In this document: positions 54,032 to 62,151 of the stretch, in pieces
How the letters are laid out: each line of letters begins with the position of its first letter
Position numbering within the stretch: position 1 is the stretch's first letter
Origin: Candidatus Eiseniibacteriota bacterium
Lineage (GTDB): Bacteria > Eisenbacteria > RBG-16-71-46 > CAIMUX01
DNA: 64,000 nt
Assembly: GCA_016712505.1 (NCBI GenBank)
Contig: JADJQY010000040.1
Location: 248,001 to 312,000 of the forward strand
Direction: 5' to 3'
The notes under the pieces: model-generated
Told to the model about the DNA's origin: nothing
Database searches by the model: none
What the model saw: only the letters and a program-made list of their open reading frames with translations
Translations under genes and position numbers: made by a program

Positions 54032-57000
54032 CTACACCGGCGGCAACGCCTCCCCCGCCTTGATCCGGCGGGCGAGGTCGAGGGTATCGGGGTCGGGGGC
54101 GGCGGCGAGTTCGGTCTTCAGCGCGAGGGCGCACTTCTTGTACTGCTCCAGCGCGGCCCGGCGCTGGCCGAGGGCGACATAGGCATGCATGGCGAGACGG
54201 TGGGCGCGCTCGTCGAGGGGATCCTGGGCGAGTAACTTCTGCGCGGCTTCGAGCGCCTCGGCGGGGCGCCAGGCTCCGAGGTTGAGCACGCCGAGGCGCC
54301 AGAGGGCGCTGGAGTACGCCTGGCGATAGTGTTCGCGCAGCCGATCGGTCCAGGCGAGGTAGGAGTCCTCGAGATAGTCGCCGCGATACAGCGCGACTGC
54401 GCGGCGGTAGTGATCGAGGGCGAAAAAGCCGTTGCCGCGCGCCTCGCACGCCGCGGCCTCGCGGCAGACCTGGTCGAACTCCTCGGCGTCGGTCACGACC
54501 GGGCCGGCGAACTCGAGCGCGTAACACCCGCCACCTTGCACGACCGCCGCCCAGGCTTCGCCTTCCCCGCGCGGGAAGACGCGGCGCAAGATCGCCAGGG
54601 TGGAATGGAAGGTCTTCTCCACCGAGTCCCAGGGAGAATCGGGCCAGATCGCCTCGAGAAGCTTCTCCTTCGGCACCCCACCCTGGGAGCGTTGGGACAA
54701 AAGGTAGGCGAAGATCGCGCGCGCCTTGTTGGAACCCCAGTCGCCAGGCCCGAGGACGCGGCCATCGGCTGTGACCACGTGCAGGGGGCCGAAGCACTGG
54801 ATGACGGTGCGCTGGCCGATCTCCCCCTCCCGGTGGATCAGGATCGGCTTCGGCTCGGGAGCGAGAACGCCGGCCGCGATCAGTTCCGTGCGGGCCGAGA
54901 CGACGCGCGCCGGAGCGCGGACCGACTCGAAGAGACGAAACGCCTCCTGAGCCGCGGCGCGCGCGGCGGAACCGTGGGTCTCGCCCAGGCCAGCGAGCAC
55001 GATCGCCTGGACGACGAGGAACCCGGCGCGATCGCAGGGGCCGAGGGAGGTCCCGGCGAGGGCGACCTCGATCGCCGCCCGCGCCTCTTCAGGCCGCTCG
55101 AGGGCGACGAGGACGCGGGCGGAGAGCGCGGCGGCCTGGGCCTCCGCCTTCGGATCCTGGAAGGTCCGCGCGGCTTCCCGCGCCTGCTCCACCTCGGCCA
55201 GCGCCTCGACATTCCGCTTCATGCGGTGGAGGATGCCGGCGAGATTGATCCGATAGCTCACTTGCTGGCTGCCGAGACCAAGCTCGCCGCTCTCGCGCAC
55301 GACCTCGCGCACCAGTTCCAGCGCCTCCTCGAGATCGCCCAGTTCGGCATAGGCCTCGGCCAGGTTGTTGCGCGGGTGAAGCGCGCCCCTCTGATCCGCC
55401 AGTGCACGGCGGAGGGCAAGATCGGTCGTGTGATGACGAACCGCTTCGGCCGGGTGGCCGAGCATCTGCTCGAGGACGCCGTAGATCCCTCGCATCACCG
55501 CCTCGGTCCAGAGGAGGCCAAGCTCCTGCGCCCCCGACAGGGCGCGTTCCAGGGCCACGCGCATCTCGTCGAAGCGTGAGAGGTCGCGGAGGATCAGCGC
55601 CTGGACGCCGCAGGTGTCGATCTCGATCGGGTGCGATGGGAGATTGACCAACCGGCGCAGGTTGTCCTCACAGATGGCCAGCGCCTCCTCGTTACGCCCC
55701 TCGGCCCAGTGCACGATCGCGTCGAGCGTGCGGGCACGACAGTATTCGATCCGCGATGCCGGGAGATCGAGTGCGCTCAGTACCTGCGGCAGGAGTGCGC
55801 GGGCCGAGGCCGGGTCGCCCCCGCGGTAGTAGGCGTTCGCCTTGTGAAACTGGATCCAGCCGCGATCCTTGGCCGTGATCGACTTGCCCATCGCCTCGAT
55901 CGCCTGCTGGAGCTGGACGTGGGCGAGCTCGTACTTCCCCTGCCGGGTGTAGAGGCGCGCAGCGTTGATGTAGAGATCGCGCCGGCGCGTCCGCGAGGCG
56001 AGCTTCGGTTGTTCGCGCACCAGCTCGAGCGCGCGATCGACCGCGAGCTGCGCGCGGGGCAGCGGCCCGGTCGCGAACAGCACCATCGAGGCCGACTCGC
56101 AGAGCCGCAGCGCCACCTCTGCATCGTGACGCGAGCTGTTCCCGACCGAGGCGCTGTCCAGGATGTCGAGGCCGGCGAGAAGATGCGCCCGGGCAACTCC
56201 GAAGTGGCGCGCCTCGGCGTTGGCTGCCGCCGCCTGCTGATGGGCCTCCAGCCGCTCGGCCTCTCCGACCGCGCCGATTCGTTGCAGGGTCCAGGCACGA
56301 CGCGAGAGGCGGGTGGCCGGATCGAGTCGCGGCTCGCGTTCCCAGACCGCGGCCGCGCGGATCCGCAGGGCATCGACCTCGGGGTGTCCCTCGAGCGATC
56401 GGGTGCTCAACCAGTCCGGGCGAATCCGGTAGCTGATCTCCGGATCACGCCCCCGCTCCCCGGGCCGGACGGTTCCCGCTTCGAGGAGACCAAGCCCCTC
56501 GAGACGCTGGAGCGCACACCGAACTCCTTCCATGGATCCCTCGCGCATCTCGGTCACCGCCTCTGCTCCCGCCTCTCCGCCAAGCGCGGCCAGAGCGAGG
56601 AAGACCGCGCGATCCGAGGCATCCAGAGCGGCAACCCGCCCTTGGAGGATCGCCTCCAGGCTGTCGGGTACGACCGCTCGCGTGAGGTCTCCCGTCACCG
56701 CGAAGCGCCCCACCTCCGTGCGCCAGGTCAGAACTCCCTGTTGCGCGAGCGCGTGCAGGCACTCCCGCACGAAGGTCGGGTGTCCACCGGTCGCCTGGTG
56801 GAGCCAGAGGCTCAGTTCGCCCCGTCCCGCCGGTTCGACCACCTCCGCCAGGGTCGCCTGGAGATCAGCGGCGGAGAGCGGCTCGAGTTCGAGCTCGGTC
56901 AGCCGATTCCGCTGCAGGAGTCCGCGGCGGAACTCTTCCACCGCCGCGGGGCCGGGCTGCGCCCCCACCACGAGGAGGACCGAGCTGTTGTTGAGGTGGT

Positions 57001-57607
57001 GGAGCAGGTGCTGCAGCTGGGTCAGCACGGTGGATCCGGCCCGCGCGAAGTCGTCGAGCACCAGCACGACCGGGAGCCGCTGCGACAACTTTTCCAGGAG
57101 TCGGGCCAATGCCGAGGTCATCGCCTGCTGGGCCTGCCCCGCATCGAGTTTGACCCGGTTGCTCGCCGCGGCCTCGGTCGCGGGGAGCCAGGGGAAGAGC
57201 TCCCGAAGCCGCGTAGCTGAAGCGCGATCGAGGGAGGCGACGATGGTGGTCAGGGGCAGCGCGGGACGAGCGTCGGCCAGAATGCCGGCCCAGTTCAACT
57301 CCTCCTCTTCTCCTGGGGGAACGAGGCCGTTCAGCACCAGTACTCCGCGCTGTTCGGCCGTCGCGGCGAGTGATCGCAGAACGGAGGTCTTGCCGAAACC
57401 GGCCGCCCCGGCGATCCAGAGGCAGTGCGCGTGACGATCAGCAACCCGCAGGAGCACCGAATCGAAGCGCTCCCGGGCGGAGGTCTGCGCACGGCGCGAC
57501 ACGGTTGCGGCTTCGAGCGCCCCGCGCTGCGCCGCGGCGCTCTCGATCTCATGCCTCTGGGAAGACGGCAACGGTACCCCTCGCGATCGGACCGGTTCGC
57601 TGGCCAC
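54032..57607 (-). CDS. SARP/BTAD-type ATPase regulator with C-terminal DNA-binding domain, upstream of pglW
   Basis: 1191 residues, start GTG 57607. The N-terminal half is a STAND/MalT-like ATPase: Walker A GAAGFGKTS (67-75), Walker B VVLVLDDFARAGS, WH region, and a long TPR array (~460-900). At the C-terminus (about 925-1191) lies a SARP-type winged helix (VIQCFGPLHVV...AIFAYLLSQRSQGGVPKEKLLEAIWPD, TFHSTLAILRRVF) followed by a BTAD/TPR unit (DAEEFDQVCREAAAC...DYLEDSYLAWTDRLREHYRQ). In SARP/AfsR proteins the DNA-binding end is usually at the N-terminus, so the order is reversed. Its stop lies 11 bases before pglW, so the two are co-transcribed and it probably controls the island. Confidence 0.88.
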   Translation of the reverse strand: MASEPVRSRGVPLPSSQRHEIESAAAQRGALEAATVSRRAQTSARERFDSVLLRVADRHAHCLWIAGAAGFGKTSVLRSLAATAEQRGVLVLNGLVPPGEEEELNWAGILADARPALPLTTIVASLDRASATRLRELFPWLPATEAAASNRVKLDAGQAQQAMTSALARLLEKLSQRLPVVLVLDDFARAGSTVLTQLQHLLHHLNNSSVLLVVGAQPGPAAVEEFRRGLLQRNRLTELELEPLSAADLQATLAEVVEPAGRGELSLWLHQATGGHPTFVRECLHALAQQGVLTWRTEVGRFAVTGDLTRAVVPDSLEAILQGRVAALDASDRAVFLALAALGGEAGAEAVTEMREGSMEGVRCALQRLEGLGLLEAGTVRPGERGRDPEISYRIRPDWLSTRSLEGHPEVDALRIRAAAVWEREPRLDPATRLSRRAWTLQRIGAVGEAERLEAHQQAAAANAEARHFGVARAHLLAGLDILDSASVGNSSRHDAEVALRLCESASMVLFATGPLPRAQLAVDRALELVREQPKLASRTRRRDLYINAARLYTRQGKYELAHVQLQQAIEAMGKSITAKDRGWIQFHKANAYYRGGDPASARALLPQVLSALDLPASRIEYCRARTLDAIVHWAEGRNEEALAICEDNLRRLVNLPSHPIEIDTCGVQALILRDLSRFDEMRVALERALSGAQELGLLWTEAVMRGIYGVLEQMLGHPAEAVRHHTTDLALRRALADQRGALHPRNNLAEAYAELGDLEEALELVREVVRESGELGLGSQQVSYRINLAGILHRMKRNVEALAEVEQAREAARTFQDPKAEAQAAALSARVLVALERPEEARAAIEVALAGTSLGPCDRAGFLVVQAIVLAGLGETHGSAARAAAQEAFRLFESVRAPARVVSARTELIAAGVLAPEPKPILIHREGEIGQRTVIQCFGPLHVVTADGRVLGPGDWGSNKARAIFAYLLSQRSQGGVPKEKLLEAIWPDSPWDSVEKTFHSTLAILRRVFPRGEGEAWAAVVQGGGCYALEFAGPVVTDAEEFDQVCREAAACEARGNGFFALDHYRRAVALYRGDYLEDSYLAWTDRLREHYRQAYSSALWRLGVLNLGAWRPAEALEAAQKLLAQDPLDERAHRLAMHAYVALGQRRAALEQYKKCALALKTELAAAPDPDTLDLARRIKAGEALPPV

Positions 57608-57692
57608 CCGTCACGGGTGCGGGACCGCCGTAGGGTAGCACCGACGCCCGCCTCCCAAGCACAGGATCGGAGAGGCGCCCGGCCAATGCGAA

Positions 57693-57726
57693 CGCGCCCG
57701 GGAGGCACAAGGATCTCCCGGGCGCG
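57693..57726. terminator. Strong hairpin ending the large secreted-protein gene
   Basis: A perfect 12-bp stem, CGCGCCCGGGAG (57693-57704) and CTCCCGGGCGCG (57715-57726), with a 10-base loop, lies between the stop of the 57744-61880 gene and the start of the SARP-like gene, both on the minus strand. It should end transcription of the secreted-protein gene and isolate the regulator-pglW unit. No U-tract is evident. Confidence 0.65.
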
Positions 57727-57743
57727 CGTCTCGAACCGTGGAA

Positions 57744-60700
57744 TCACTTCACCAGCAACACTCGCTGCGTTCGGGTGAAGGCCGGGGTCGAGAGCCGGAC
57801 GAAGTAGGTTCCGCTCGCCAGTCCGGCGGTGTTCCACGAGAGTTCGTGAAATCCGGCCGCCTGGTCACCTCCTGCGAGCCGGCTGACCGTCCGGCCGGCG
57901 ATGTCGTAAACCGAGAGGTCGACGCGGGCCGGCTCCGGCAACGCATAGCGCAGGGTCCCTGGGCCAACCAGCGGATTCGGGCGCATCGGCTCGAACGCAT
58001 AGCTGAGCGGCAGCGCCACGACCTCCGGAGCATCCGTGGGATTTCCGATGTTGAACTCGCGGCGGAGGATCGGTCCACCGTTGTACGCGCTGTCGACCGC
58101 CCGCAAGGTCACGGTGTAGTGCCCCGCTGGGAGTTCGCCCACAACCCACTGGTTGACCGCGCTGAGACTGCCGGGCTGCGGAAGATGACGGGCGTTGGCC
58201 AGTCCGGCCGAGCCGCGATACAGCACCAGGTCGTAGGTGAGTTCGGACGCCGAAGTATGGTCATCGGTTGCCGCGCTCCACGAGAAGGTCGCCGTGCCGG
58301 CGCCTTGATTCACCGTCACCACCAAACCGGATGGTGCCGACGGCGGGAGGTTCTGGCCTTCCGCGTCATTCCGGTAGACGTGCATCTGGGCCTCGACCAG
58401 TCCGCCCCCGCCCGGGACGAAGTAGTTCCCGGCGATGAAGTAGTCGAGGTCTCCCTCGCCGTCGAGGTCGAGCCAGGTGAAGGTTCCCCCGCGGGTGCCG
58501 CTGGCTCGCGGCGCCGGCAGTTGATTGCCGGAGTCGACGAAGGTCCCGCCGACGTTGTCGTAGATCTTGGCCCGGCCCTCGATCTGCGATCCGGAATTGT
58601 AGGTACCGGCCAGGAGGATGTCCACGTCCCCGTCGGAGTCGTAGTCGGCCCAGGTGGCGGCGCTGAGATCGAACCACCCTTCGCACGGCACGCAATCGAT
58701 CACCTCGAAGGGCACGAAGGTGTCGGCGTCGTTGCGGTAGACCCGGAGCGCGTTGGTGTAGCTTCCGTTGGTCTCCTTGAGATTTCCCGCCACGAGCAGA
58801 TCGAGATCCCCGTCTGCGTCGTGGTCGCCCCACTGCACCTCACCGTGCTCCACGGTCAGATCACCGAGGATCTCCTCGCCGACGAAGCTACCGCCTCCGT
58901 CATTCCGGTACCGCTTGATGAAGCCGTTCGAGGTCAACGGCGCCAGGTTCACCAGGAGCAGATCGAGGTCCTCGTCCCCGTCATAGTCCGCCCAGGCGCT
59001 CTGCGCGTGCGCGGTCCCGGCCAACGTCGTGTCGTCCCCGGTGAAGGTCCAGCCGCCGGTGCCATTCGCGCCGTCGTTGCGCAGCAGCACGGTCTTGTAG
59101 CTGAAGGTGTCGAAGTCGTACACCGAGGGAAGGAGCAGATCGGCATCTCCATCGTTGTCGTAGTCGGCCCAGGTGATCGAGCGCAGGTCGAAGTCGGCCT
59201 GATCGTTGTCCTCGTAGTAGCCCGGTAGCGCCGTGTCGGTGAGGATCAGCGTACCGCCGTCGTTGCGGTAGATCACGGTCTGCCCATCCGACCCGACGGC
59301 AAGGTCCTGGTCCCCATCGCCATCCGGATCGCCCCAGGCCAGGTCCGACGCTCCACTGGTGAGCGAACCGAGAGGGACGTCGATGTAGTCGAACTCCCAC
59401 TCGGTCGGGCTCGCCGGCCCGTTGTTGCGGATCAGCACCAGCCGGTCCTGCACGCTCTGGTTGTAGACCACGTAGTAGCCGAACACCGCCACGTCGAGAT
59501 CGCCGTCGCGGTCATAGTCGGCCGAGGCGGTCGTGATCACCCAGAAGTCCTCGTCCTGCGGCGTGACGAAGAGCGGGTCGAGCGGGGTGACCTCGGTGAA
59601 GTCTCCCCACACGCCCCCCGGCCCGGGTTGAACCGCGATGATGCGCAGGGCCTGGTCGGTGTCGCCGTCGTCATCGGTGACCGTCAGCCGCACGATGTAG
59701 GTGTTCGCCGCTGCGTAGAGGTGAGTCGGGCTCGGTTCGGTGGAGCCGTTCCCGTCCCCGAAGTCCCAGGACCACGCGACGACGCTGCCGTCGGGATCGG
59801 TGCTGCCGTCGACGAAGGCGACCGAGAGCCCGGTGGCGTCGAAGTCGAAGGCAGCCACCGGCGGCTGATTGACCGGCGGCGGAGGCGGGCCGGCGAAGCG
59901 TTCGATCGCTCCCTGAGAGCCGACGGTCCAGGCATCTCCTCCGGGGGCGGCCGCGATCGCGGTGAAGGCCGGGAACCCGTTGGAGCCGATCTCGAGCACC
60001 GACCAGCTCTGCCCGCCGGTGGCCGAGTAGTAGGCGAAGTCACCGTAGGCGCTCACCCAGAGTTCGTTCGGTCCCAGCAGGTGCAGATCGGAAAAGCTGA
60101 GGTTCGAGGTCGGGGTCGGCAACTGCTGCCAGCTCACTCCCCCGTCACTGCTCCGGGCCGCGTACCCGAATCCGCCAACCGCGTAGCCGATGTTCTGATC
60201 GACGAACTCCATGTCGGTGATCGAGCTGACCCCTCCAGGGAGCTGCCCCTGGGTCCAACTGGCACCACCGTCGGTCGTGCGCTGGAAGATGCCGGTGGTG
60301 TTCGCGGCCCATCCCCGGTCCCCCTCGAAGTCGATCGAGACATATCCTCCCTGGAAAGTGCCGACCGGCGCCCAGGTATCGCCCCCGTTGGTCGTGTGGA
60401 AGAGGGCGGCGTCGGCGAAGCCGAACCCGATCGCCCATCCTTCGAGCAGCGACGAGAACTCCAGATCGTACGCGTCGAGACTGGAGGGAGTGCTTCCGGC
60501 CGCAATCCAGGAGGACCCGCCGTCCGAACTGCGGTAGACCCGACCGGGCTGATCGATCGCCACCACTCCCTGCGCTCCCACGGCAGCGACCGCGGCGAGC
60601 GCCGACAGACTCAATGCCGGCTGGCGGACCCAGGGCGCGATGCCATCGCTGGTCAACACGGTCCCGGCCTCGCCGACCGCGATCATCCGACCATCCGGAA

Positions 60701-61880
60701 GCCGCGCCAGGTCGTTCAGCGACTCCCCAGCCCCACTCGAGATCTGGCTCCAGGTCGCGCCGGCATCGGTCGTCTTGATCACGAAGCCTGCGCCCAACCC
60801 GAAGTAGCCGGTCTGAGCATCGGCGAAGGTCGGAGCGGTGCGACCGAAGAAGCCGGGCCGCGGGCCGACGGCAGCGAATGTCCGGTTCCAGGAGAGTCCG
60901 GCGTCAGCCGACTGATAGACGTCGCCGGCCCCATTGGACGCGACCACGGTCTGCGGGTTGGGCGAAGTGAACGCAAACCCGCTGGCGTACTCGTCCGCCT
61001 GCAGGATCTCCCCCAGGTCGGACCAGTTCTGTCCCCCATCGCCGGAGCGGAGGACGCGATCATCGAAGTCGGGGAACGTACCCCCGCGTCCCCAGGCCAG
61101 CACCACATCGGCGTTGACGGCAGTGAGCGCCGTCCGGCCCTGGGCCGAACCTCCGCCGATCCAGGTCACGCCACCGTCCGTCGAACGGGAGAACGTTCCG
61201 TCGACGATCGCCACCGCCACCTGATTGGAGAGGAAGGTCACCGCCTCAGCAGATCCGGACGCAACCAGCGAGAAGCTCCCGCCACCATCGGTGGTACGAC
61301 GAATTCCGGTCGGTGAGACTCCGAGGCCACGCTGCCCGTCGGCGAAGTCGAAACCGAACATCGCATCCGGCGCGGGATTCCAGGAGTCGCCCCCATCCGC
61401 GCTGACATAGGCGCCGAAGTTGCCCGTCGCCAGTCCGAAGCTCGGGGTATAGAACTCCATGAAGTAGGTCGACCCGAGAAAGGGGAGTTCCTGCCAGGTC
61501 GTCCCGCCGTCGGTCGTTCGGTAGTTCTGATTGCCGTTTGCCCAGCCGTGCGCGGAGTCGAGAAAGTAGATCCCATACAGCGGTTCGCCGAGACTGAACG
61601 GCACATTCCGTTGCGTCCAGCTCTGGCCCCCGTCCTGGGATTCGAACAGGGCGCCTCCGTCGTCGAACGAATCATCGGCCGTGGCGAGAAACACCCGCTG
61701 GGCGGTCGGCACGCCGGTGCCGCGGATTTCGAGGTGGGTGGGAAGCGGGCTCTGCGTGGTCCACTGAGCGTCGGCCGCGCCGATGCCCAGAAGTGCCGAG
61801 AGCGCCAAGGGCTGGATGGCAATCTGCCAGGACCAGCGGACTTTCGGAGTGCCTTGTCCAATTGCCTGGTTAGGCCACAT
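57744..61880 (-). CDS. Very large secreted protein: YCF48/BNR propellers, PKD, FG-GAP repeats, Fn3, FlgD-like tail
   Basis: 1378 residues from ATG 61880 (GAAAGGA upstream). Signal peptide ends ALLGIGAADAQ. Residues ~40-660 hold many YCF48/BNR-type repeats (FESQDGGQSWTQ, YRTTDGGTTWQ, VYRSSDGGSSW, ARSSDGGVSWQ), enough for two propellers. A PKD domain at ~670-755 (AWSWDFGDGNGSTEPSPTHLY) is followed by FG-GAP/VCBS repeats (~760-1165; WADYDNDGDADLLLP, WGDHDADGDLDLLVAG) with Asp-rich calcium-binding-like loops, an Fn3-like segment, and a FlgD/T9SS-like C-terminus (YDIAGRTVSRLAGG...LASGTYFVRL). Probably a calcium-stabilised surface adhesin or enzyme-less scaffold. The FlgD-like tail implies export through a T9SS-like or related route. 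Confidence 0.92.
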   Translation of the reverse strand: MWPNQAIGQGTPKVRWSWQIAIQPLALSALLGIGAADAQWTTQSPLPTHLEIRGTGVPTAQRVFLATADDSFDDGGALFESQDGGQSWTQRNVPFSLGEPLYGIYFLDSAHGWANGNQNYRTTDGGTTWQELPFLGSTYFMEFYTPSFGLATGNFGAYVSADGGDSWNPAPDAMFGFDFADGQRGLGVSPTGIRRTTDGGGSFSLVASGSAEAVTFLSNQVAVAIVDGTFSRSTDGGVTWIGGGSAQGRTALTAVNADVVLAWGRGGTFPDFDDRVLRSGDGGQNWSDLGEILQADEYASGFAFTSPNPQTVVASNGAGDVYQSADAGLSWNRTFAAVGPRPGFFGRTAPTFADAQTGYFGLGAGFVIKTTDAGATWSQISSGAGESLNDLARLPDGRMIAVGEAGTVLTSDGIAPWVRQPALSLSALAAVAAVGAQGVVAIDQPGRVYRSSDGGSSWIAAGSTPSSLDAYDLEFSSLLEGWAIGFGFADAALFHTTNGGDTWAPVGTFQGGYVSIDFEGDRGWAANTTGIFQRTTDGGASWTQGQLPGGVSSITDMEFVDQNIGYAVGGFGYAARSSDGGVSWQQLPTPTSNLSFSDLHLLGPNELWVSAYGDFAYYSATGGQSWSVLEIGSNGFPAFTAIAAAPGGDAWTVGSQGAIERFAGPPPPPVNQPPVAAFDFDATGLSVAFVDGSTDPDGSVVAWSWDFGDGNGSTEPSPTHLYAAANTYIVRLTVTDDDGDTDQALRIIAVQPGPGGVWGDFTEVTPLDPLFVTPQDEDFWVITTASADYDRDGDLDVAVFGYYVVYNQSVQDRLVLIRNNGPASPTEWEFDYIDVPLGSLTSGASDLAWGDPDGDGDQDLAVGSDGQTVIYRNDGGTLILTDTALPGYYEDNDQADFDLRSITWADYDNDGDADLLLPSVYDFDTFSYKTVLLRNDGANGTGGWTFTGDDTTLAGTAHAQSAWADYDGDEDLDLLLVNLAPLTSNGFIKRYRNDGGGSFVGEEILGDLTVEHGEVQWGDHDADGDLDLLVAGNLKETNGSYTNALRVYRNDADTFVPFEVIDCVPCEGWFDLSAATWADYDSDGDVDILLAGTYNSGSQIEGRAKIYDNVGGTFVDSGNQLPAPRASGTRGGTFTWLDLDGEGDLDYFIAGNYFVPGGGGLVEAQMHVYRNDAEGQNLPPSAPSGLVVTVNQGAGTATFSWSAATDDHTSASELTYDLVLYRGSAGLANARHLPQPGSLSAVNQWVVGELPAGHYTVTLRAVDSAYNGGPILRREFNIGNPTDAPEVVALPLSYAFEPMRPNPLVGPGTLRYALPEPARVDLSVYDIAGRTVSRLAGGDQAAGFHELSWNTAGLASGTYFVRLSTPAFTRTQRVLLVK

Positions 61881-62151
61881 CGTAGGGTGTCCTTTCCGGA
61901 TCGCGTCGGGATCTCGATGGTAAGCGCGCGCGTGCATCCGTGAGTTCACGCTCGCGGCGTGAAGTGAACTCCGGTGCGTCTCCTTGTCCCCAGCATGGCA
62001 CCACCGCGAAGATGCGGTGCCCCTCGTGCCATCGCGGCGCTGGCAGCAGTCTGCGGCGAGATCAGTGTCGGACGCCCCGCGCGGAAGGGCAAACGACGAT
62101 TCTCGTTTCCGCATCCCCAATTCGGGGGATGCTCGGCCGAAGAGGTGGCTG

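Noticed and set aside
57608..57743. Possible tRNA or attachment site at the right edge of the BREX island
   Set aside because: Only a terminator hairpin was found; no cloverleaf-like pattern or direct repeat matching the left edge was seen.
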